Origin: Marinobacter salinisoli | Lineage (GTDB): Bacteria; Pseudomonadota; Gammaproteobacteria; Pseudomonadales; Oleiphilaceae | Assembly (NCBI RefSeq): GCF_017301335.1 | Contig: NZ_CP071247.1 | Location: 3,348,001 to 3,412,000 of the forward strand | Length of the DNA: 64,000 nt | Direction: 5' to 3' | Shown: positions 31,115 to 40,851 of the stretch, piece after piece | How the letters are laid out: every line of letters starts with the position of its first letter | How positions within the stretch are numbered: position 1 is the stretch's first letter | The notes under the pieces: generated by a model | Databases searched by the model: none | The model's input: the letters and a program-made list of their open reading frames with translations, nothing else | What the model was told of the DNA's origin: nothing | Position numbers and translations under genes: made by a program

Positions 31115-32566
31115 ATGCAGTGGGATATCGTGATCGGGCTGGAAGTACACGTTCAGCTCGCCACCAAAACCAAGATTTTCTCCGGTTCCAGCACCGCTTA
31201 CGGCGCCGAACCGAACACTCAGGCCAACGCCGTAGATCTCGCCATGCCCGGCACCCTGCCGGTACCGAACGAGAATGCGTTCCGCTACGCGGTCATGTTC
31301 GGCCTGGCGGTAAACGCCGAAATCGGCCGACGCTCCATGTTCGAGCGCAAGAACTATTTCTACCCGGACTTACCCAAGGGCTACCAGACCACTCAGCTGG
31401 AGCAACCCATAGTTGGCCCGGGCTACCTCGACATCGACTTGCCCAACGCCGACACCAAACGCGTCCGGATTCATCACGCGCACCTGGAAGAAGATGCCGG
31501 CAAATCCCTGCATGAGGACTACCACGGTATGACCGGCGTTGACCTGAACCGTGCCGGCACCCCACTGATCGAAGTGGTCACCGAGCCGGACATGAACAGC
31601 GCCGAGGAAGCCGTCGCGTTTGCCAAGAAACTGCACAGCATCGTTACCTCTCTGGGCATTTGCGATGGCGACATGTCCCAGGGTTCCATGCGCTTCGACG
31701 TCAATATTTCCCTCAAGCCGAAAGGCTCGGACACGCTGGGTACGCGAACCGAGACCAAAAACCTGAACTCATTCCGCTTCATGGAACAGGCCATTGCCCA
31801 CGAAGTTGAGCGCCAGATGGACATCCTCGAAGACGGCGGCCAGATCGAGCAGGAAACCCGGCTGTACAACGGCGACCGGGATGAATCCCGCTCCATGCGC
31901 ACCAAAGAAGAAGCCAACGACTACCGCTACTTCCCGTGCCCGGATCTGCTGCCGATCGAAATAGATGACTCGTTTATTGACGACGCGCGCGCCAGAATGC
32001 CGGAGTTGCCGGACGCCCGTCGCGCCAGATTCCAGGAGCAGTATGGCCTGAATGACTACGATGCCGGCCTGCTCAGCAGCGACGCCAGGTTGGCCGCTTT
32101 CTTTGAGGAAGCGGCCAACCACACAAAAGACACCAAGTTGGTTGCGAACTGGATTCAGGGGGAATTTAGCGCCCGCCTCAATTCGGAGGAGAAATCCGTC
32201 GCCGACTCCCCGATTTCCGGCGCCCAGCTTGGCGATCTGGTGAGTCGCATTGCCGACAACACCGTGTCCTCGGCAGGCGCCAAGAAGGTGTTCGAGGCCC
32301 TGTGGACCGGCGAAAGCAACGACGTGGACGCCATCATCGAGGCGAAAGGACTCAAGCAGGTCTCAGATACCGGAGCGCTGGAAGCCATGGTGGATGAGGT
32401 GCTGGCCGGCATGCCGGACCAGGTGGCCCAATTCCAGAACGAGGAAGACCCGAAGAAGCGCAAAAAGATGCTGGGTGGGTTCATGGGGCCGCTTATGAAG
32501 GCATCCAAAGGCCAAGGCAATCCGAAGCTGTTCAACGAGATTTTGCTCAAAAAACTCGGCGGGTAA
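31115..32566 (+). CDS. gatB: Aspartyl/glutamyl-tRNA amidotransferase subunit B
   Basis: Kinase/transamidase subunit that activates the mischarged tRNA and receives ammonia from GatA. Begins MQWDIVIGLEVHVQL, then FERKNYFYPDLPKGYQTTQ, and the C-terminal YqeY-like tRNA-binding domain (about 335-483). 483 residues. GAGGAG precedes the ATG. A strong hairpin terminator follows. Confidence 0.97.
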   Translation: MQWDIVIGLEVHVQLATKTKIFSGSSTAYGAEPNTQANAVDLAMPGTLPVPNENAFRYAVMFGLAVNAEIGRRSMFERKNYFYPDLPKGYQTTQLEQPIVGPGYLDIDLPNADTKRVRIHHAHLEEDAGKSLHEDYHGMTGVDLNRAGTPLIEVVTEPDMNSAEEAVAFAKKLHSIVTSLGICDGDMSQGSMRFDVNISLKPKGSDTLGTRTETKNLNSFRFMEQAIAHEVERQMDILEDGGQIEQETRLYNGDRDESRSMRTKEEANDYRYFPCPDLLPIEIDDSFIDDARARMPELPDARRARFQEQYGLNDYDAGLLSSDARLAAFFEEAANHTKDTKLVANWIQGEFSARLNSEEKSVADSPISGAQLGDLVSRIADNTVSSAGAKKVFEALWTGESNDVDAIIEAKGLKQVSDTGALEAMVDEVLAGMPDQVAQFQNEEDPKKRKKMLGGFMGPLMKASKGQGNPKLFNEILLKKLGG

Positions 32567-32575
32567 CCCTGTACA

Positions 32576-32612
32576 GCAAAACGGGCGCTCAGTGAGCGCC
32601 CGTTTTGCTTTT
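32576..32612. terminator. Bidirectional terminator between gatB and rimO
   Basis: A 15-base arm (GCAAAACGGGCGCTC) pairs perfectly with its complement across a 3-base AGT loop, then TTTT. The stem itself ends in A/T runs, so it can act for both convergent genes. Confidence 0.9.
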
Positions 32613-32634
32613 CCTGCCAGGAACACACCCGACC

Positions 32635-33981
32635 TTACCGGGCAAGGCTCGCCCACAGATCGTGCTCGTCGGCATGCTCAACCACCGCTTTCACGATTTG
32701 CCCCGGCACCAGATCGGTTTCGTCATTTAGGTACACCATGCCATCGATTTCCGGCGCATCCGCTTTGGAGCGTCCGATGGCGCCTTCTTCATCAACCTCA
32801 TCAATCAGCACATCGATGGTCGCCCCGATCTTGGCCTGAAGCCGTGCGGCGGAAATCTCCGCCTGCTTGGCCATAAAGCGCTCCAAACGCTCCTCTTTGA
32901 CCTCTTCAGGAACCGCACCGTCAATCTCGTTCGCCTTGGCACCCTCGACAGGGCTGTACTTGAAGGCACCCACCCGATCCAACTGCGCCTCCTCCAGCCA
33001 GTCCAGCAAATACTGAAAATCTTCTTCCGTTTCGCCGGGGAAGCCGACGATGAAAGTGGAGCGGATGGTGAGCTGTGGGCAGATTTCCCGCCACTTCCGG
33101 ATGCGGTCCAGGGTCTTGCTATCGTGCGCAGGCCGCTTCATGGCCTTGAGCACCTTCGGGCTGGCGTGCTGGAACGGGATATCCAGGTACGGCAGGATCT
33201 TTCCTTCCGCCATCAGTGGAATCACGTCATCCACATGCGGGTAGGGATACACATAATGAAGCCGCACCCAGACCCCCAACTCTCCGAGCGCCTCGCACAA
33301 CGCCTGCATCTTGGTTTTGAGCGGCCGCCCCTGCCAGAAACCGGTGCGGTATTTGATATCCACCCCATAGGCCGAGGTGTCCTGAGAAATCACCAGCAAT
33401 TCCTTGACCCCGGCATCCACCAGCCGCTTGGCTTCATCCATGACATCACCGATGGGGCGGCTCACCAGGTCGCCGCGCATGGACGGTATGATGCAGAAGG
33501 TACAGCGGTGATTGCAGCCCTCGGAAATCTTCAGATAGGCGTAGTGCCGCGGGGTCAGCTTCACACCCTGAGGCGGTACCAGGTCTGTAAACGGGTCGTG
33601 CTCTTTTTTTGGAGGAACGTACTCGTGGACGGCTCCAACCACCTCCTCATAGGCATGGGGTCCGGAGACGGCGAGAACCCCCGGATGCGTGTCGCGGATT
33701 CGATCCGCCTCCACCCCCATGCAACCGGTGACAATGACCTTGCCGTTCTCGGCCATCGCTTCACCGATAGCATCAAGCGACTCCTGCTTGGCGGAATCGA
33801 TAAAGCCGCAGGTGTTCACGACCACCACATCGGCATCGTCGTAGGAAGGCACCACCTCATATCCGTCCTGGCGAAGCTGCGTCAGGATGCGCTCTGAATC
33901 CACCAATGCTTTCGGGCATCCAAGGCTGATGAAGCCCACCTTACCGCTTCCAACAGCGGCATCACGAGTTTTGTCTGTCAT
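32635..33981 (-). CDS. rimO: Ribosomal protein uS12 methylthiotransferase RimO
   Basis: Radical-SAM enzyme that adds a methylthio group to Asp89 of ribosomal protein S12. N-terminal UPF0004 domain ([14 protein letters not shown]), radical-SAM cysteines in [17 protein letters not shown], and a C-terminal TRAM domain. Start 33981 (MTDKTRDAA) gives 448 residues. The paralog miaB lies 5.4 kb away. Convergent with gatB. Confidence 0.95.
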   Translation of the reverse strand: MTDKTRDAAVGSGKVGFISLGCPKALVDSERILTQLRQDGYEVVPSYDDADVVVVNTCGFIDSAKQESLDAIGEAMAENGKVIVTGCMGVEADRIRDTHPGVLAVSGPHAYEEVVGAVHEYVPPKKEHDPFTDLVPPQGVKLTPRHYAYLKISEGCNHRCTFCIIPSMRGDLVSRPIGDVMDEAKRLVDAGVKELLVISQDTSAYGVDIKYRTGFWQGRPLKTKMQALCEALGELGVWVRLHYVYPYPHVDDVIPLMAEGKILPYLDIPFQHASPKVLKAMKRPAHDSKTLDRIRKWREICPQLTIRSTFIVGFPGETEEDFQYLLDWLEEAQLDRVGAFKYSPVEGAKANEIDGAVPEEVKEERLERFMAKQAEISAARLQAKIGATIDVLIDEVDEEGAIGRSKADAPEIDGMVYLNDETDLVPGQIVKAVVEHADEHDLWASLAR

Positions 33982-34185
33982 AGAAAATTCTGAATCCCCG
34001 GAGTTTGGAGCAAACCCCCGACATGAGTTGAACGACAATTTTACCTCAGCCGGGAACCAAACTGCAGCAAGCGTCGTCTGCTGGTCGAAGAGGACAAGCT
34101 ATCTGCCAGGCAAATCAGCCGGCAAAATTTGTGAATTGCTATTCATTTTTTTGAAACAAATCTGACACAATGGACGACAGGCTTC

Positions 34186-34203
34186 TTGCCGCCTGAACGG
34201 CAA
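34186..34203. repeat. Inverted repeat upstream of the PilZ gene
   Basis: TTGCCG and CGGCAA separated by six bases, 45 bases before the PilZ start, in the 266-base rimO-PilZ gap. Could be an operator or RNA hairpin; no clear promoter hexamers found around it. Confidence 0.25.
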
Positions 34204-34247
34204 ACATCTAAACTTTTCGAGCCTAAGCGTTTCTCTGGAAGGGATTT

Positions 34248-34706
34248 ATGGGCAAGGCAGAGACAATCAAAACCATCCAAGCCAGACGAGTGACCATGAA
34301 ATCAGTTGCCATAAAAAGCAATCTACGGAACCAGCAACGTGTCGACGTCAATATCGACATTTCCGTAGAGACTCAGGACGGCACGCAACTGACCTGCAAG
34401 GCCACCAACATGTCCCGCTCAGGCCTGATGCTCTCCTGCAGTCAGGAGCTTATTAAAAAACTTGTCCCCACCCAGCAACCTCCAGCAGCCGGCCACTGGA
34501 TCCCCATAAAAACCAGCTTCTCCGTCCCCGTTATCGCCAACCAACCGGTCTCCATCGTCGCGAACGGCAACATTGTGCACATGCGTCGTGTCGCACGTGA
34601 TGAATTCCAGCTTGGGATTAACTTCGCCGAGTTCGAAGGCAACGGATTCGATTACGTGGATCGTCACGTCGCAAAGCTGTTGGCAGACGCCAAGACCATA
34701 ACCTGA
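34248..34706 (+). CDS. Single-domain PilZ protein (probable c-di-GMP receptor)
   Basis: A 152-residue protein with one PilZ domain. Both c-di-GMP contact motifs are present: RNQQR (RxxxR, about residues 27-31) and NMSRSG (NxSxxG, about 63-68). So it likely binds c-di-GMP. No membrane segment or second domain shows what it controls. GGAAGGGA precedes the ATG. Flanked by rimO (divergent) and cysD; the neighbours give no functional hint. Confidence 0.85.
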   Translation: MGKAETIKTIQARRVTMKSVAIKSNLRNQQRVDVNIDISVETQDGTQLTCKATNMSRSGLMLSCSQELIKKLVPTQQPPAAGHWIPIKTSFSVPVIANQPVSIVANGNIVHMRRVARDEFQLGINFAEFEGNGFDYVDRHVAKLLADAKTIT

Positions 34707-34760
34707 AGCAAGCTTTTCAGCGCCGTCTCCCGGCATATTGTTATAACTTCAAACTATTGT

Positions 34761-34781
34761 TGCGGCTGTTCTTATGCCGCA
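34761..34781. repeat. Inverted repeat in the cysD promoter region
   Basis: TGCGGC and GCCGCA separated by nine bases, ending 11 bases before a TATACT -10-like hexamer (34793-34798). Position overlaps where a -35 would be, so it may be an operator for cysDN. CysB has no simple consensus to test by eye. Confidence 0.3.
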
Positions 34782-34792
34782 CACCCGTCTGA

Positions 34793-34798
34793 TATACT
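34793..34798 (+). promoter_or_regulatory. Possible -10 box for cysDN
   Basis: TATACT 49 bases before the cysD ATG. The -35 candidates at 17-18 bases are weak (TTCTTA), which would fit an activator-dependent promoter. Confidence 0.4.
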
Positions 34799-34847
34799 CC
34801 TAGCCCTCTAATTCAGAAGTCCTCCAATAATCGGCGATGGAATATCG

Positions 34848-35756
34848 ATGACCTCATACAACCTCACACACCTGAAACAGCTGGAAGCCGAAAGCATCCA
34901 CATCATTCGGGAAGTCGCTGCCGAGTTTGACAACCCGGTCATGCTGTACTCGATTGGCAAGGATTCTGCGGTCATGCTGCACCTTGCCCGCAAGGCCTTT
35001 TTCCCTGGCAAGCTGCCCTTCCCGCTGATGCACATCGACACCACCTGGAAGTTTCGGGAAATGATTGAGTTCCGGGACCGAAAAGCCAAAGAGTACGGCC
35101 TGGATCTGATCGTGCACACCAACCAAGAAGGTGTCGAACAGGGCGTCGGCCCCTTTACGCACGGTAGCGCCAAGCACACCGACATCATGAAAACCCAGGC
35201 CCTCAAACAGGCCCTGAACAAATACAAATTCGACGCCGCATTCGGTGGCGCGCGTCGGGACGAAGAAAAATCTCGCGCCAAAGAGCGGGTTTACTCTTTC
35301 CGGGACGAACATCACCGCTGGGATCCGAAGAACCAACGCCCGGAACTCTGGAATATCTACAACGGTAAAATCAACAAAGGCGAGAGTATTCGCGTCTTCC
35401 CCCTGTCCAACTGGACCGAACTGGATATCTGGCAATACATCTACCTCGAAAATATTGAGATCGTGCCTCTCTATTACGCCGCCAAGCGCCCAGTCGTTGA
35501 ACGCGACGGCACGCTGATCATGGTGGACGACGACCGCATGCCCCTGAAAGAGGGTGAGACTCCGATGATGAAATCGGTTCGTTTCCGCACCCTGGGCTGT
35601 TATCCGCTCACCGGCGCCATCGAGTCCGAAGCCGACACACTCACAGACATCATTCAGGAAATGTTGCTGGCCAAGAGCTCCGAACGTCAGGGACGGGTCA
35701 TTGACCACGATTCTGCCGGTTCCATGGAACAGAAAAAGCGGGAAGGGTACTTCTAA
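34848..35756 (+). CDS. cysD: Sulfate adenylyltransferase small subunit CysD
   Basis: ATP sulfurylase catalytic subunit, makes adenosine 5'-phosphosulfate from sulfate and ATP. PP-loop motif [18 protein letters not shown] (about 29-46), then [16 protein letters not shown]. 302 residues matches E. coli. One base separates it from cysN. Confidence 0.96.
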   Translation: MTSYNLTHLKQLEAESIHIIREVAAEFDNPVMLYSIGKDSAVMLHLARKAFFPGKLPFPLMHIDTTWKFREMIEFRDRKAKEYGLDLIVHTNQEGVEQGVGPFTHGSAKHTDIMKTQALKQALNKYKFDAAFGGARRDEEKSRAKERVYSFRDEHHRWDPKNQRPELWNIYNGKINKGESIRVFPLSNWTELDIWQYIYLENIEIVPLYYAAKRPVVERDGTLIMVDDDRMPLKEGETPMMKSVRFRTLGCYPLTGAIESEADTLTDIIQEMLLAKSSERQGRVIDHDSAGSMEQKKREGYF

Positions 35757-35757
35757 G

Positions 35758-37416
35758 ATGTCACACCAGTCTGATCTGATTGCGGAAGATATTCAGGCCT
35801 ACCTGAATCAACACGAGAACAAAGAACTGCTGCGCCTGCTGACCTGCGGCAGTGTGGACGATGGCAAGAGCACCCTGATCGGCCGCCTCCTGCACGACAC
35901 AAAAATGATCTACGAAGATCATATGGCCAGCCTGAAAACCGACAGCGCCAAAATGGGCACCACGGGTGAGAAACTCGACCTGGCCCTGCTCGTCGACGGC
36001 CTCCAGGCTGAGCGAGAGCAAGGTATCACCATTGATGTCGCTTATCGCTTCTTCTCCACCGATAAGCGTAAGTTCATCATTGCCGACACACCCGGACACG
36101 AACAATACACCCGTAACATGGCCACTGGCGCATCCACCGCACAGCTTGCCATCCTGATGATCGATGCCCGACACGGGGTTCTGACCCAGACCCGACGCCA
36201 CTCCTACATCGCATCCCTGCTGGGGATTCGCCATATTGTGGTGGCCATCAACAAGATGGATCTGGTCGATTTCAGCGAAGAACGATTCAACGAAATCAAA
36301 GACGACTATCTCGCCTTTGCCACCAAGCTGGGCCTGAAAGACATCCGCTTTGTGCCGATCTCAGCGCTCGAGGGCGACAATGTTGTCAATCCCAGCGAGA
36401 ACACGCCCTGGTTTACCGGCCAGCCGTTGATGGAAATCCTCGAAACCGTTGAAGTCTCCCGAGATAAAAACATGGAGCACTTCCGTCTGCCGGTTCAGTA
36501 CGTCAACCGCCCCAACCTGAACTTCCGCGGCTTCTGCGGCACCATTGCCTCAGGAGTCGTTCGCCCCGGTGACGAGGTCATGGCCCTGCCCTCACGCCGT
36601 ACCAGTAAAGTCAGGGAAATCGTTACCTTTGATGGCAATCTGGAAGAGGCGTACATCGACCAGGCCGTGACCCTGACCCTGGAGGACGAAATCGATGTCA
36701 GCCGGGGCGATATGCTGATCAAGGTCGGCGACGAACCGCAAGTGGACAACCACTTCAACGCCAACATCGTCTGGATGACCGATGCGCCCCTGGAAACCGG
36801 CCGCCTGTACAACATCAAACTCGGCCCCAATTTCACCTCCGGCACAATCAAGAAGATTCACCACCAGACCGATGTGAACACGCTCGAACAGCAGGCCAAC
36901 CCTGCCCAACTGGCACTCAATGAAATTGGTCTTTGTGAGCTGACACTGAACCAGCCGGTGGCATACGACAACTACCCGAGCAACCATGCGACGGGCAGCT
37001 TTATCATTGTCGACCGACTCACCAACATCACGGTGGGTGCGGGCATGATCGCCGGTCAGGCCGACAAGGACACCTCGTTCGAGCCGGTCAGTGCCGAGGA
37101 GCGCGAACGTCGCCTGGCGCAAAAGCCGGCCATCATCGGCTGCGGCGGCAAGCAGGCAACGGCCCTGGCGCTTGCCGTTGAGCGCGCGCTGTTCGATCAC
37201 GGCAAGACAACCGTCGTGCTTACCGAGGCCAATGCCGGCGATACCGATGATCGCCGCGAAGCGGCACAACTGTTGTCGGCCCATGGCCTGATTGCCGTTG
37301 CGGTCAACCTCGGTTCCGATGTAGCCTCTGCCTCCATTTCCGCAGACAGCGAACAGGAAATCCCTGACGCTGTCAGCCACCTGGTTCAGGAACTGATCCG
37401 GAGCAAGCGCATCTGA
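35758..37416 (+). CDS. cysN: Sulfate adenylyltransferase GTPase subunit CysN with a degenerate APS-kinase-like tail
   Basis: EF-Tu-like GTPase that drives sulfate activation with CysD. G1 is [15 protein letters not shown]3 [14 protein letters not shown]4 INKMDLV. The full-length CysN body ends near residue 450; about 100 further residues look like a worn APS kinase (CysC): [20 protein letters not shown] and [20 protein letters not shown] fit CysC, but the P-loop GLSGSGKST position reads GCGGKQATA and the C-terminal half of CysC is missing. 552 residues, between CysN (about 475) and CysNC (about 630). A separate active CysC would be needed to make PAPS. Confidence 0.92.
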   Translation: MSHQSDLIAEDIQAYLNQHENKELLRLLTCGSVDDGKSTLIGRLLHDTKMIYEDHMASLKTDSAKMGTTGEKLDLALLVDGLQAEREQGITIDVAYRFFSTDKRKFIIADTPGHEQYTRNMATGASTAQLAILMIDARHGVLTQTRRHSYIASLLGIRHIVVAINKMDLVDFSEERFNEIKDDYLAFATKLGLKDIRFVPISALEGDNVVNPSENTPWFTGQPLMEILETVEVSRDKNMEHFRLPVQYVNRPNLNFRGFCGTIASGVVRPGDEVMALPSRRTSKVREIVTFDGNLEEAYIDQAVTLTLEDEIDVSRGDMLIKVGDEPQVDNHFNANIVWMTDAPLETGRLYNIKLGPNFTSGTIKKIHHQTDVNTLEQQANPAQLALNEIGLCELTLNQPVAYDNYPSNHATGSFIIVDRLTNITVGAGMIAGQADKDTSFEPVSAEERERRLAQKPAIIGCGGKQATALALAVERALFDHGKTTVVLTEANAGDTDDRREAAQLLSAHGLIAVAVNLGSDVASASISADSEQEIPDAVSHLVQELIRSKRI

Positions 37417-37432
37417 CCCGCGGCACCGACCG

Positions 37433-37466
37433 AGCCCCGCAGGCCTTGCGCCTCCGGGGCTTTTTT
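37433..37466 (+). terminator. Rho-independent terminator after cysN
   Basis: AGCCCCGCAGG pairs with CCTCCGGGGCT (one mismatch) across a 7-base loop, followed by six T residues. Starts 16 bases after the cysN stop. Confidence 0.88.
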
Positions 37467-37494
37467 ATTGCACCTACTGTGAGAGAGTCCGAGC

Positions 37495-38511
37495 ATGGCC
37501 ATCAAACACCTCCGCACCGCCTTTGCCAGCCAGTACCAGCCTGGACAACCTGCCAGACTCAGCACCGGGGAAGCCCTTGCCGAGCCCGGCGGCGATTACG
37601 AGTCTCTGCACAAACAGATGAAACGCCTGTTCAACAGTAAGCCTGGGAAGAAATATGGCCGCTTCTCCGACGATATCGGAGAGAGCCCCTTCGGCAGCTG
37701 GCTGAAAGACTACCTCGAAGACAAACAGAGCTTCAGCTCCTTGACCGACCGACTGTTTGGCCAGTGGCAGGAGCTGCTCACCGGCTGCCAGGAGGAGTTT
37801 CAGGGCCACCTGATGATTGTCCATGAAGCCTTGGCTGACGCCGAAATGGTATACCTCCTGATCCTCGAAACCGACAGCGCGATGCGCTTCGACGGCAACC
37901 AGGCCCTGGACGCCACCGACGTGCTCAGCCTGTCTCGCCTGAATCTGGCAATGCGCATCGAACTGGATGACTGGCTGGGCAACAACAGCGGCGACAACTA
38001 CCTGACCCTCCTCCACGGCCGCGGAACCGGCGAGCCGGGCGAACTGTTCATCCGTCTTGCCGGCTTCACCAATCAGGTAGACGTGGAGAAAGAAACCCTG
38101 ACATTTCTGGACGCGGTTGAAGCGTTTGCAAAAACCTCGGAGCCGGAAAAGGCTGGAGAAGTGCGCACCAAAGCGTACGAATTCTGCAAGGAACAACACG
38201 CGCTCGGCGAGCCGGTCGAAATCGGCGCCCTTTCGGAGTACCTGGATGAAAGCGCTCCCCAGCGCTTCCAGGAATTTGCCGGTAAAAACACCGAACTACC
38301 GGAAAGCGGTGTTATCCACCCGGATCACCGCAAGGTCAAGAAACTGGTCCGCATCGCCGGCTCCGGCGGCGGCATGAGCGTGTCGTTTTCTTCCGATCTG
38401 GTGAACCAGGCGGTGTATTACGACCGGGACAAAGACGCCCTGACCATCACCCGCCTGCCCAAGGCCCTGCGGGAACAGCTCCAGCGCTACCTGGAAGCTC
38501 GGGAAGAATAA
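37495..38511 (+). CDS. yejK: Nucleoid-associated protein YejK/NdpA
   Basis: A 338-residue NdpA/YejK-family protein, found on the nucleoid in E. coli, function not well defined. Family features: FSSLTDRLFGQWQELL, LMIVHEALADAEMVYLLIL and the C-terminal VNQAVYYDRDKDALTITRLP. It follows the cysN terminator by 28 bases and is convergent with trmH. Confidence 0.88.
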   Translation: MAIKHLRTAFASQYQPGQPARLSTGEALAEPGGDYESLHKQMKRLFNSKPGKKYGRFSDDIGESPFGSWLKDYLEDKQSFSSLTDRLFGQWQELLTGCQEEFQGHLMIVHEALADAEMVYLLILETDSAMRFDGNQALDATDVLSLSRLNLAMRIELDDWLGNNSGDNYLTLLHGRGTGEPGELFIRLAGFTNQVDVEKETLTFLDAVEAFAKTSEPEKAGEVRTKAYEFCKEQHALGEPVEIGALSEYLDESAPQRFQEFAGKNTELPESGVIHPDHRKVKKLVRIAGSGGGMSVSFSSDLVNQAVYYDRDKDALTITRLPKALREQLQRYLEAREE

Positions 38512-38523
38512 GACAAGCGCGGC

Positions 38524-39246
38524 TCAGACTTCCGTCTCGCCGGTATTTTCGAGGTGCGGATAACGGGCTTTGCGCACCTCATTCATCCAGCCCACACCAT
38601 CGACCAGCTCGCCGGTTTCCGGATCCATCGGCGGGTATGGCAGCTTTCGGTCGTCGCAATAGCGCTTGACGACAGGCTGGCACCAGCAAAACAGAAGCCG
38701 CTGATAGTCCTCGTCGGGCAGGCGCCGGTAGTCATACAGACCCGCCGCTTTTCGCTGGCGTTGAGCCTCGGCAAGAATAATCGAACAGGCGGAGGAAACG
38801 TTGAGCGACTCCACCATGCCCATCATGGGTATCACAATATGCTCGTCCGCCTGATCAGCGGCTCCCAAGCTGACGCCATCCACTTCGTTTCCCATGATCA
38901 CCGTGCAAGGCACGGTAAAGTCCACCTCGCGGTAATCCACGGCCCGATCCGAGAGCTGAGCGGCGTATAGCCGATGTCCGCGCCCCTTCAGGTGACGGAT
39001 CGCATCGTCCATGGTTCGATGGGTGTGTGTCGTTACCCAGTTGTAGCTGCCACCGGCCGTTTTGCGGAACGCCCGAAAGCCCTCTTTCGGCCAAACCACA
39101 TGCATGTTGGCCAGCCCGAAGGCGTCACAGGAGCGTATGATCGCAGACAGATTGCGGGGTTTGTGAACCTGATCGGTCAAGACGCTCAGGTCGGGTTGAC
39201 GAGTATCGAGAATCTGCTTGATTCGGGCGAGGCGTTCGGGAGTCAT
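38524..39246 (-). CDS. trmH: tRNA (guanosine(18)-2'-O)-methyltransferase TrmH
   Basis: SPOUT-class enzyme that methylates the ribose of G18 in the tRNA D-loop. SPOUT motifs: NLSAIIRSCDAFG, VIMGNEVDGVSLG and IPMMGMVESLNVSSACSII. 240 residues with the short C-terminal extension of TrmH. Convergent with yejK, 12 bases apart. Confidence 0.93.
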   Translation of the reverse strand: MTPERLARIKQILDTRQPDLSVLTDQVHKPRNLSAIIRSCDAFGLANMHVVWPKEGFRAFRKTAGGSYNWVTTHTHRTMDDAIRHLKGRGHRLYAAQLSDRAVDYREVDFTVPCTVIMGNEVDGVSLGAADQADEHIVIPMMGMVESLNVSSACSIILAEAQRQRKAAGLYDYRRLPDEDYQRLLFCWCQPVVKRYCDDRKLPYPPMDPETGELVDGVGWMNEVRKARYPHLENTGETEV

Positions 39247-39338
39247 ATCGAGAATTCAGTGCTTGAAAAGTCGCGAATCATACCATAGTGAACTAGCAAC
39301 AAGCCGAGACAACGGTGGTTGAAGAATAAGCACCCCGC

Positions 39339-39344
39339 TATAAT
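39339..39344 (+). promoter_or_regulatory. -10 box for the miaB operon
   Basis: Perfect TATAAT 75 bases before the miaB ATG in the trmH-miaB divergent gap, in the context CCCCGCTATAATACG. The -35 at 17 bases (TGGTTG) is poor. Confidence 0.5.
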
Positions 39345-39418
39345 ACGCTGTTCTTTTTTGACTGCGCCTTTTTTGAGTGACTGCACGGCGCAACATCCAC
39401 CAGAATACGTTGAGACCC

Positions 39419-40765
39419 ATGGCCAAGAAGCTGTATATCAAGACCCACGGCTGCCAGATGAACGAGTACGATTCATCCCGCATGGCAGACCTGCTGCGCT
39501 CCGGCGAAGCGGTTGAAATGACCGACACCCCGGAGAACGCAGACATCCTGTTGCTGAATACCTGCTCCATCCGCGAAAAGGCTCAGGAAAAGGTGTTTCA
39601 CCAGCTTGGCCGCTGGAAGTCGCTGAAGACCAGTAATCCCGACCTGATCATTGGCGTCGGTGGCTGCGTGGCGAGCCAGGAAGGCGATGCCATCCTTGAG
39701 CGCGCGCCTTACGTCGACATGGTGTTCGGCCCCCAGACCCTGCACCGTCTGCCGGACATGATCACCGAGGTTCGCAGTAAGGGAAATGGCGTCGGTGTCG
39801 TGGATGTGAGTTTTCCGGAGATCGAGAAGTTCGACAGCCTGCCAGAGCCGGGTGCCGATGGCCCCTCCGCTTTTGTCTCCATCATGGAAGGTTGCAGCAA
39901 GTACTGCACCTTCTGCGTGGTGCCCTACACCCGCGGCGAGGAAGTGAGCCGCCCCGTCGATGACGTCATTGCCGAAGTTGCTCACCTGGCCTCTCAGGGT
40001 GTCCGAGAAGTCAACCTGCTGGGCCAGAATGTTAACGCCTATCGCGGTGAAACCCATGACGGCGATGTCATGGATCTGGCCGAACTGATCACCTTGATCG
40101 CCACCATTGATGGCATCGACCGGATCCGCTACACCACGTCTCATCCGGTGGAATTCACCGATGCGATGATTGACGTTTACGAGCAGGTACCGGAGCTGGT
40201 CAGCCATCTGCACCTGCCGGTTCAGAGCGGTTCCGACCGAATCCTTGCGGCCATGAAACGAGGCCACACCGCACTGGAGTACAAGTCCAAGCTGCGCCGG
40301 CTGCGCAAGATCCGCCCGGACATCAGCTTCTCGTCCGACTTTATCATTGGCTTTCCGGGCGAAACCGAGAAAGACTTTGAAGACACCATGAAGCTGATCA
40401 ACGACATCGGCTTCGATGTGTCTTTCAGTTTCATTTACAGTGCGCGCCCAGGCACACCCGCGTCCGACCTGCCAGACGACACGCCGATGGACGTCAAGAA
40501 GCAACGCCTGAGCATTCTGCAGCAGCGGATCAACCAGCAGGCCATGGACATCAGCCGGAAAATGGTGGGTACCACGCAACGCATTCTTGTTACCGGCCTG
40601 TCCAAGAAAGACCCGGGCGAATTCGCCGGCCGGACCGAAAACAACCGGATCGTCAATTTCCGCCACGACAACCCGGACGTGGTCGGCCACTTCATCGACG
40701 TGGACATTGTCGAGGCCTACCCCAACTCCCTGAGGGGCCTGCCGGTGGATGAGCACTTGCATTGA
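39419..40765 (+). CDS. miaB: tRNA-2-methylthio-N6-dimethylallyladenosine synthase MiaB
   Basis: Radical-SAM methylthiotransferase acting on A37 of tRNAs that read UNN codons. N-terminal domain [13 protein letters not shown], radical-SAM cysteines in [20 protein letters not shown]-terminal TRAM domain. Start 39419 (MAKKLYIKT, 448 residues) is the family start; a GTG at 39377 in frame is not supported. Head of miaB-ybeZ-ybeY-ybeX-lnt. Confidence 0.96.
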   Translation: MAKKLYIKTHGCQMNEYDSSRMADLLRSGEAVEMTDTPENADILLLNTCSIREKAQEKVFHQLGRWKSLKTSNPDLIIGVGGCVASQEGDAILERAPYVDMVFGPQTLHRLPDMITEVRSKGNGVGVVDVSFPEIEKFDSLPEPGADGPSAFVSIMEGCSKYCTFCVVPYTRGEEVSRPVDDVIAEVAHLASQGVREVNLLGQNVNAYRGETHDGDVMDLAELITLIATIDGIDRIRYTTSHPVEFTDAMIDVYEQVPELVSHLHLPVQSGSDRILAAMKRGHTALEYKSKLRRLRKIRPDISFSSDFIIGFPGETEKDFEDTMKLINDIGFDVSFSFIYSARPGTPASDLPDDTPMDVKKQRLSILQQRINQQAMDISRKMVGTTQRILVTGLSKKDPGEFAGRTENNRIVNFRHDNPDVVGHFIDVDIVEAYPNSLRGLPVDEHLH

Positions 40766-40785
40766 TGGGGCGCAGCCCCATCAAT
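40761..40785 (+). repeat. Perfect hairpin between miaB and ybeZ
   Basis: An 11-base arm ATTGATGGGGC pairs perfectly with GCCCCATCAAT across a GCA loop. It starts on the last codons of miaB (stop at 40763-40765) and has no T-tract after it, so it is not a standard terminator. It may protect or process the mRNA. Confidence 0.7.
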
Positions 40786-40851
40786 CTTCATCCGTACTCG
40801 ACTAACGTTTTCCTTTCGTCCGGCCCAGCCGGCAAGCAACACGGAGCATCC

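Noticed and set aside
39473..40762. Open frame of 429 codons on the minus strand
   Set aside because: Antisense to miaB; no recognisable domain.
32635..40765. rimO and miaB as a recent duplication
   Set aside because: They are the two standard members of the methylthiotransferase family, each with its own typical motifs, so closeness is chance or old.
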